Source: Candidatus Poribacteria bacterium WGA-3G | Lineage (GTDB): Bacteria; Poribacteria; WGA-4E; WGA-3G | Direction of reading: 5' to 3' | Length of the DNA: 18,259 nucleotides | NCBI GenBank assembly: GCA_000406005.1 | Contig: ASZN01000061.1 | Span: 1 to 18,259 of the forward strand | Part shown: in pieces, positions 13,504 to 18,259 of the stretch | Layout: each line of letters starts with the position of its first letter | How positions within the stretch are numbered: the stretch's first letter is position 1 | Translations under genes and position numbers: made by a program | Notes under the pieces: model-generated | Databases searched by the model: none | Seen by the model: the letters and a program-made list of their open reading frames with translations, nothing else | What the model was told of the DNA's origin: nothing

Positions 13504-16288
13504 GTGCAGTTTCCATCTCCATCTGTTCAGGTGAACCCATTGATTGTGAGATATACTGCCACTGGGTTACGAGGTTATTATAGCGTGACGCGCTCTCGGC
13601 ATCGCCGCGCGACTCGTAGTAGGTGTACAATATCCCTGCCAGACGCTTTGCTGACTCAAAATCGCGCATGGCGCGTGCGACAGCAGTACACCCCGAAATG
13701 CCGCCGCTTTTCTCTACACCGGACAGATGCCACACCATGCGGAGACAGCCTTCCCATGCCGTCATGTTCTCGCTGTTGTCGCGCTCGGCGTATTCTTTGG
13801 GTTTCAACAGCCGAACCTTGCTACGGTCTTTGAGCAGTACCTTGTCGTGCATAGTGTCAATGTCTACATCCTTTGCTTTTGAAAGTCCCTCTGCATCCCC
13901 GTAATTTCCCTCTATGTAGCCATGTTGTTGCAGCCACGTCAAACAGAATTGACTTTCCGGGTCCAACTCGCCTGTCTCCTTTTCATGATACGCAGTGATT
14001 TCGTTGTTGATGTGCTTGAGTACCTCGCGTATCGGTACAACCTCGCCACTAATCCGGACGACTTTACTATAGCGGGAATAAACCTCCATCCCTGGTCCAA
14101 TAGCAGCTTGTGCCAGATCAACAGGTCTGATGTTTGCGATGCGCGTGAGTCTATCAAGTGCGGCCGGTATCTCCTTTTTCAATGCTTGTAGGAATTCATC
14201 GCGGGTTATAGACAGGGCATCCTCAGGGCGTGGTCGGCAAACTAACAGAATAGAAGAAGCGAGTGCATTAACTTCTATCTTGGTGCCCGTTGTCCGTTCG
14301 GTGCGTAGGGGCCAGGTACCGACTATCTTGAAACCCGCGTTGATAATTCCTGTGAGCATTGTCTCCCAGCCAGTGGAGGCAATACCATCTCCTTCTTTTT
14401 TCTGCTGTCTGTAAGCATAGAATATGGATGATGGAAATTCTTCTGAGCAATGCTGACGTATCCGCACCAATGCCTTGCCGAGTAAGTTTTCAAAATGTTG
14501 CGCAGGGTTTTCAAACCGGGGGGCGGCAACAATCTCTTCATCTCGAGGAGTCATCATACCAGCGAAAAGTTCCGGATAGATATCGCGTAGAAGTGGTCTT
14601 AACCAGACATAAAAAAAATCAGAAAGGTCTGCGTACTGTATATTATTATAGTACGGTGGGTCGGTGGCAATAAGGGGGCTATCAACAGCGTGAATTGTGG
14701 TAGTTACATCTGCTTGGTGTACTTCACCACTGTTTACAGAAGATGGTAAATTCTCAACTACCTTTGCGATCCACTCCACCTGTGCCATCCAATTTTGTGT
14801 TGAAGTGGAAAACGGATTTGCTTCCGCAAAAACCCAGGTCATTTGAAGTGCTTGACGCGTAAAAGCAGGTGCGATAAAGGTAGCGGAATTCTCCCACCAA
14901 GCAGCTTTACAACCCGTCTCCGCTGTTCGCCCAATGGCAAGAGATAGATAGGTACAAACAGCATCTGCGTATACATCGTCGCCTTGGTCCCGTATAATAG
15001 ATTCGCGAACCTCCGAGAGTAGGTCACTGAAGGTAGTTAGGGCAGTGAGTTGCCGTTCTGTAAACATTTGGTGCCAATGTGTCATACCATAGATTAATCC
15101 GCTTACTTTAGGATTTTCTTGTATTATTTGCCTTGGTCTCCACGCGGGTCTTGCAGATAAAGCAACTTGAATATGTGCATCAGTCGGAGAAACAAACATC
15201 TTGGGTTTACCTTCGGTTACTATTGCTATTAGGGTTTCACCCATTTTACCTGCTCTTGCTTGTTCTCGGACATAATCTAACTTAACAGCAGTTCCGCATC
15301 CACAACAATAGGCACCTGTTCTGTTCACAGTGGGCTTCGGAATGTCTTTATTATTAGTTTGTACAGTCCACGAAATCGTGTTTGACTCTCTATTTATAAC
15401 AGGCTTGATCCAGTGCTCATTGCCCTTTTTCTTTGACAGTTGGAAGGTTGTCAAGGGCATCTGGAGTCTACAAGCAGGGTTAATACAAGGGATAGTGTGT
15501 GCCCACAACCACGCCACCACGGTGGCAGAAGTACCATTTGGCAGCTCCACTCTCGGGTAGAGATGGCCTATCTCTTTATATGCTGCTTCGCGCATCCAAG
15601 CACCGTAGTACCGAATGTCAGCTGCCAAACCGGCGGTACCTTTCCACGGGGAACGTGTGCGCTTTTTCCCTGTGCCAGTGAACATCCCCAACGGATCGGC
15701 ATCGGGATTCACAGGATTCTGGTCATGAAATTTCGGTGGTAATTCAATCATCGCCTTGTTGAGGAGAACGGGCAGCGGATTCAGATCGGAAGCACGGGCG
15801 CGTAATCCCAAGCGTTGTGCTTCAAGGGGAATGGAGCCGCCCCCACAAAATGGGTCGTAGACAGCTGGGCAGTGGTCGCGAAGATAGTGAAGAACTGCCT
15901 TGGGATCGTTCTTAAACTTCGCACGAAAAACGTTTAGGTTCTCACGGTTGTTGCGGGCAGCGGAGTATGCGATTTCGTAACGTGCCTCCGCTAAGAGGTT
16001 TTCATCGTTGCTATTTTGCCAGATCACGAAGCGTTTAATGATATTGTGGAGTCGGTTGCGTTCGGCGTTTTGTTCGGGTTCGGTTGGGAATTCATCTTTG
16101 CATTCGGAGGGGTCGTCCACCATACTCGCGAAAATAACGGCACGACATGCGGCGAGAGGCCGGCGTGCCCAGTAGCGGTGTAAAGTTGAGGGGTGTCCAT
16201 GCGTGAGCGATGCGTCCTTGGCGGACTCTACATTAATGGCTTGGAGCGGTATATTGACTTCAATGAGTTTTTTTCGGTAATTGGGCAT
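13499..16288 (-). CDS. DUF1156/COG1743-type adenine-specific DNA methylase with Zn-ribbon
   Basis: A 929-aa protein. The DUF1156 N-terminus (AKDASLTHGHPSTLHRYWARRPLAACRAVIFAS) spans about residues 23-55. The SAM-binding motif VYDPFCGGGSIPLEAQRLGLRARASDLNP lies near 142-170. A zinc ribbon is suggested by CINPAC near 266 and CCGCGTAVKL near 327. The amino-methylase catalytic motif DPPYYNNIQYADLSDFFYVW is near 540. The order motif I then IV agrees with N6-adenine methylases. A long C-terminal region (about 640-929) has no motif I recognise. Relatives occur in predicted anti-phage clusters with a DUF499 ATPase, which is absent here. The ATG is 9 nt after the PIN toxin stop with no clear Shine-Dalgarno. 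The A/T-richer third-quarter sequence hints at acquisition. Confidence 0.9.
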   Translation of the reverse strand: MPNYRKKLIEVNIPLQAINVESAKDASLTHGHPSTLHRYWARRPLAACRAVIFASMVDDPSECKDEFPTEPEQNAERNRLHNIIKRFVIWQNSNDENLLAEARYEIAYSAARNNRENLNVFRAKFKNDPKAVLHYLRDHCPAVYDPFCGGGSIPLEAQRLGLRARASDLNPLPVLLNKAMIELPPKFHDQNPVNPDADPLGMFTGTGKKRTRSPWKGTAGLAADIRYYGAWMREAAYKEIGHLYPRVELPNGTSATVVAWLWAHTIPCINPACRLQMPLTTFQLSKKKGNEHWIKPVINRESNTISWTVQTNNKDIPKPTVNRTGAYCCGCGTAVKLDYVREQARAGKMGETLIAIVTEGKPKMFVSPTDAHIQVALSARPAWRPRQIIQENPKVSGLIYGMTHWHQMFTERQLTALTTFSDLLSEVRESIIRDQGDDVYADAVCTYLSLAIGRTAETGCKAAWWENSATFIAPAFTRQALQMTWVFAEANPFSTSTQNWMAQVEWIAKVVENLPSSVNSGEVHQADVTTTIHAVDSPLIATDPPYYNNIQYADLSDFFYVWLRPLLRDIYPELFAGMMTPRDEEIVAAPRFENPAQHFENLLGKALVRIRQHCSEEFPSSIFYAYRQQKKEGDGIASTGWETMLTGIINAGFKIVGTWPLRTERTTGTKIEVNALASSILLVCRPRPEDALSITRDEFLQALKKEIPAALDRLTRIANIRPVDLAQAAIGPGMEVYSRYSKVVRISGEVVPIREVLKHINNEITAYHEKETGELDPESQFCLTWLQQHGYIEGNYGDAEGLSKAKDVDIDTMHDKVLLKDRSKVRLLKPKEYAERDNSENMTAWEGCLRMVWHLSGVEKSGGISGCTAVARAMRDFESAKRLAGILYTYYESRGDAESASRYNNLVTQWQYISQSMGSPEQMEMETAP

Positions 16289-16297
16289 AGAGTTTTT

Positions 16298-16717
16298 TTA
16301 ACTAATTTTCTCTTGGAACTGTACAAGCAGATCCGCGGCTTTCACGATAAGAACACCTTGATAACTTTCAAGTGGTAACAAATGCTTCTTATCCCCAGTA
16401 ACGATGTGAGTGGCACCTCCGATAATGGCACATTCTATGACCTTATCGTCATCAGGGTCGGCGGTAACGCTCTTAAGTTTATTTGTAATTTTGACTAATT
16501 GGTGGAAGTTGAGGAGTTCCGCGACTATATCTGCAGCGCGCGATGGAGAAGCGTTGAACTTGGTAGTTAACTTCTCAGAAAACTCATCAAGTATTTCAGA
16601 ACAGGTTACTGCTTCAACTTTATTTTCGTGTGTGAGTGCTATGCAGTCATAAGGAACGCCACCCCAGATCATACCGGAAATAAGAACGTTTGTATCAAAA
16701 ACCACTATGGGGCGCAT
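16298..16717 (-). CDS. PIN-domain toxin, VapC-like (COG1569 type)
   Basis: A 139-aa PIN-domain ribonuclease. The acidic cluster is intact: Asp8 in VVFDTNVLISG, Glu41/Glu45 in SEILDEF, Asp87-Asp91 in ADPDDDKVIECAI and Asp109 in IVTGDKKHLLPL. Family toxins cut tRNA or rRNA when freed from their antitoxin. The start overlaps the upstream antitoxin gene by 13 nt, the usual toxin-antitoxin arrangement. It is unusual in being followed after only 9 nt by the DNA methylase gene. The target is unknown. Confidence 0.9.
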   Translation of the reverse strand: MRPIVVFDTNVLISGMIWGGVPYDCIALTHENKVEAVTCSEILDEFSEKLTTKFNASPSRAADIVAELLNFHQLVKITNKLKSVTADPDDDKVIECAIIGGATHIVTGDKKHLLPLESYQGVLIVKAADLLVQFQEKIS

Positions 16718-16962
16718 TGACGATCCTCATGGACAACATCATTGATGAAATCTTGGCGTTCTTCATCTGTCATAGCGTCCCAATCTAACCCTCGTTCAGT
16801 GCATACATCTCGAACCTTTGACTCAAGATATTTCATACGTTCTGCGCGTTGTGGCAGCGATTCCTTCGCGAGTGCGCGAACCACGGCTAATTTCTCTTCT
16901 CCTGGCATTTGTTGAATAAAATCAATAACCTGTTCGGTTGTCAGTTTGATGGTTAAATCCAT
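16705..16962 (-). CDS. Putative antitoxin partner of the PIN toxin
   Basis: An 85-aa acidic protein (MDLTIKLTTEQVIDFIQQMP...). It has predicted helices, and the end (TDEERQDFINDVVHEDRQCAP) overlaps the toxin start by 13 nt. A strong GGAGGAG Shine-Dalgarno lies about 8 nt before the ATG, stronger than that of the toxin, as expected for antitoxin excess. No classical ribbon-helix-helix, AbrB or Phd motif was recognised; the assignment is by size, charge, overlap and order. Confidence 0.75.
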   Translation of the reverse strand: MDLTIKLTTEQVIDFIQQMPGEEKLAVVRALAKESLPQRAERMKYLESKVRDVCTERGLDWDAMTDEERQDFINDVVHEDRQCAP

Positions 16963-17012
16963 TCCAATCTCCTCCTTTTTTAGTAGGGTGATTTTGCTTC
17001 CACTATGTCTTG

Positions 17013-17237
17013 CTATTCGCTCAACATTTGTGCGAAATCTTCAATGTTTTGTACCCTCGCAGCCGCGCGAAGCACCTGCTTGAGTTTTTGCAAATCGTTT
17101 ACCTTGCGAAGGGCGGGCGTTAAGGCACTTACTGTCTCCGGTTGGAATTGATCAGCAAGCAATGCCAGAGTGTTTTCTATGGTAGTCTCTCTGGCGACCC
17201 TTTCCATTTGGCGTTGGTAAGTTTTAGATTCTTGCAT
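17013..17237 (-). CDS. Stand-alone copy of the C-terminal tail of the adjacent Rpn-like protein
   Basis: A 74-aa protein whose sequence aligns end to end with residues 214 onward of the upstream protein. Both carry ESKTYQRQME, then ARETT, NTL, ALTP, then DLQ and end with QML; I see about 55-60% identity. At DNA level the first 50 nt are nearly identical, so it is a tandem partial duplication. Its ATG is homologous to the internal ATG at 17494 of the parent gene and is preceded by GCGAACTG rather than GGAGGAACTT. It starts 11 nt after the parent's stop. It may be an independent small protein modulating the full-length one, or a decaying fragment. Confidence 0.72.
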   Translation of the reverse strand: MQESKTYQRQMERVARETTIENTLALLADQFQPETVSALTPALRKVNDLQKLKQVLRAAARVQNIEDFAQMLSE

Positions 17238-17248
17238 CAGTTCGCTGC

Positions 17249-18133
17249 CTACTGTCTGTCCACGGGTTCCGATTCGTGCAGCATCTGTGTGAAGGTGTCA
17301 AGATTTCGCGCCTCAGCTGCAGCGATTAACAACTGTTCCAATCGCTGCAAATCATCTATGTTTTGCATCTCAGGGGTTAAGGCGTTCACTGCTTCTGTCG
17401 GAAATTTTCTATTGAGCACCGTTAAGGTGTTCTTGAGGGTAGTCTCTCTGGCAGCTTTTTCCATTTGGCGTTGGTAAGTTTTAGATTCCAGCATAAGTTC
17501 CTCCGGTATGAGTCGGTCAAGCAATTCAGCATTATAGACTATCCCACTAAAGACAGAGATCCCGTGGAGTAAATCCGCTTGTGTTATCTGATCAACAGAT
17601 GCGGCACGCGTCGCGTCAACACATTCTTGGATCCAGCGTTCAAGATCCCTCCCTGGAGGCGGTTGCATCAGCGGTGTAAACGGAAGCAGACCGGGTGCCT
17701 GCCTCTCCAAAATCGCCTGTCCTTCTATTTCAATCAACCGTATCACCTTATAGCGATTGGTGTGTTCGTAGCCATTCCAACTATAGGTGTATCCGCCTGG
17801 GTCATTCCTTCCGGCTCTCGGATGGAAATAGATAACGTTGGAGTAGACTGGCATCTGGTATTCGCCGACGAGGTATCCCTGATATTGCGCGTTTCGTGCC
17901 CACATCGGCGTGTCGGTGCTATCGCGGAGTTGCAATTCGACGTGTAGGATTGCCTTGTTGTTATTGACGCGGACAAGCTTTGTGATGTCGGTCTGCCGAG
18001 CGATAACGGTCTGTTGTTCGGTATCAAGGTCCTCAAGGACTTCAACATCGTCCTCGTCAAGTACGAATCTCGAAAGATCGGCGGCGTGGTCTGTCCATAA
18101 ACTTTTGCCCATGTTATCGTAATCTTGTGCCAT
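17249..18133 (-). CDS. Rpn family PD-(D/E)XK nuclease / transposase-like protein
   Basis: A 294-aa protein resembling Rpn/YhgA-type proteins (recombination-promoting nucleases once called putative transposases). The nuclease signature is RQTDITKLVRV (Asp49) followed by AILHVELQLR (Glu66-x-Gln68), as in the PD-(D/E)XK fold. ARNAQYQGYLVGEY and VIYFHPR follow as in relatives. The C-terminal region from 214 is a helical tail, duplicated in the next gene. The ATG at 18133 is preferred because MAQDYDNMGKSLW fits the family N-terminus. No Shine-Dalgarno precedes it, and the promoter predicts a leaderless mRNA. E. coli Rpn proteins are reported to act as toxic DNA nucleases in phage defence with an in-frame intragenic antitoxin; that role here is inference. 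Confidence 0.82.
   Translation of the reverse strand: MAQDYDNMGKSLWTDHAADLSRFVLDEDDVEVLEDLDTEQQTVIARQTDITKLVRVNNNKAILHVELQLRDSTDTPMWARNAQYQGYLVGEYQMPVYSNVIYFHPRAGRNDPGGYTYSWNGYEHTNRYKVIRLIEIEGQAILERQAPGLLPFTPLMQPPPGRDLERWIQECVDATRAASVDQITQADLLHGISVFSGIVYNAELLDRLIPEELMLESKTYQRQMEKAARETTLKNTLTVLNRKFPTEAVNALTPEMQNIDDLQRLEQLLIAAAEARNLDTFTQMLHESEPVDRQ
17492..17504 (-). promoter_or_regulatory. Internal Shine-Dalgarno and in-frame ATG within the Rpn-like gene
   Basis: GGAGG (17504-17500), five spacer bases and ATG (17494-17492, codon 214) form a normal translation start. It would yield an 81-aa C-terminal product. The gene's own start has no Shine-Dalgarno, which makes this internal site stand out. 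The next gene begins at the homologous Met. Confidence 0.6.
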
Positions 18134-18140
18134 GATTTGT

Positions 18141-18170
18141 ATTATACCGTAAAACAGTGGAAAATGTCAA
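18141..18170 (-). promoter_or_regulatory. Consensus sigma-70 promoter giving a leaderless transcript of the Rpn-like gene
   Basis: TTGACA (18170-18165) and TATAAT (18146-18141) are both 6 of 6 matches, with an 18-nt spacer. The expected transcription start, 6-8 nt beyond the -10 box, falls at 18135-18133, on the ATG. It is the only strong promoter seen for the six-gene block 18133-13074. Confidence 0.8.
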
Positions 18171-18184
18171 GCGGATTTGAAATG

Positions 18185-18259
18185 GCACAGACTAACAGTC
18201 TATGCTACAAAGAGGATGCACAGACTAACAGTCTATGCTACAAAGAGGATGCACAGACT
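18185..18259. repeat. 33-bp tandem direct repeat, two copies plus the start of a third at window edge
   Basis: A unit beginning GCACAGACTAACAGTCTATG repeats perfectly at 18185, 18218 and 18251 (the last is cut at 18259). Each unit contains AGACT-AAC-AGTCT, a small palindrome. The array lies just upstream of the Rpn-like gene promoter and continues beyond the window. Confidence 0.9.

Noticed and set aside
13450..13833. Plus-strand ORF of 127 codons opposite the methylase end, and other plus-strand ORFs
   Set aside because: They lie opposite well-supported minus-strand genes, lack family motifs and carry low-complexity Arg/Ser/Cys-rich translations typical of shadows.
18185..18259. CRISPR array
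   Set aside because: The whole 33-bp unit repeats without any differing spacer, and no cas gene is present.

Overview
This 18.3 kb window carries about 18 protein genes and one tRNA gene, all on the minus strand. Gene content suggests a Candidatus Poribacteria-like bacterium: a phytanoyl-CoA dioxygenase, a Gfo/Idh/MocA oxidoreductase, an enolase-superfamily dehydratase and a xylose-isomerase-like sugar isomerase, plus dispersed 'AGTTATCAGTT' and 'GGCACACGGCGTGTGCC' repeats. The placement is an inference from recollection, not a search. TGA ends three ordinary genes here (HD protein, pth, GerMN protein), so the genetic code is standard.

Layout from high to low coordinate, which is the direction of transcription. 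(A) 18259-13074 is an accessory, defence-like block. It has a 33-bp tandem repeat, a near-perfect promoter lying directly on the start codon of a Rpn/PD-(D/E)XK nuclease-like gene, a stand-alone copy of that protein's C-terminal tail, an antitoxin/PIN-toxin pair, a 929-aa Zn-ribbon adenine DNA methylase (DUF1156/COG1743 type) and a GIY-YIG nuclease. No internal promoter or terminator is obvious. (B) 12894-9587 is a sugar or sugar-acid catabolic group with its own promoter: Gfo/Idh oxidoreductase, phytanoyl-CoA dioxygenase and a galactonate-dehydratase-like enzyme. (C) 9520-6473 holds argD, a lipoprotein in the usual position of lolB, ispE and tRNA-Gln(TTG) abutting the ispE stop. (D) 6195-3064 holds ribosomal protein L25, an N-acetylmuramoyl-L-alanine amidase, a GerMN-domain protein and peptidyl-tRNA hydrolase. 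This resembles the classical ispE - tRNA-Gln - prs - rplY - pth neighbourhood, with prs missing. (E) 2817-21 holds a promoter, a MESH1/SpoT-type HD hydrolase, a translationally coupled sugar isomerase and selD.

The clearest hidden feature is selD. Its first 93 codons lie upstream of the obvious ORF and contain an in-frame TGA exactly at the catalytic Cys17 position. A SECIS-like hairpin follows, with its GGU 18 nt after the UGA, so this is a selenocysteine-containing selenophosphate synthetase.

The most promising candidate for a new system is the six-gene accessory block. In particular, the Rpn-like gene has an internal Shine-Dalgarno and ATG that would release its C-terminal domain, and the next gene is a duplicate of that same domain starting at the homologous ATG. 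Dispersed palindromic repeats sit at or within a few bases of stop codons of several genes.
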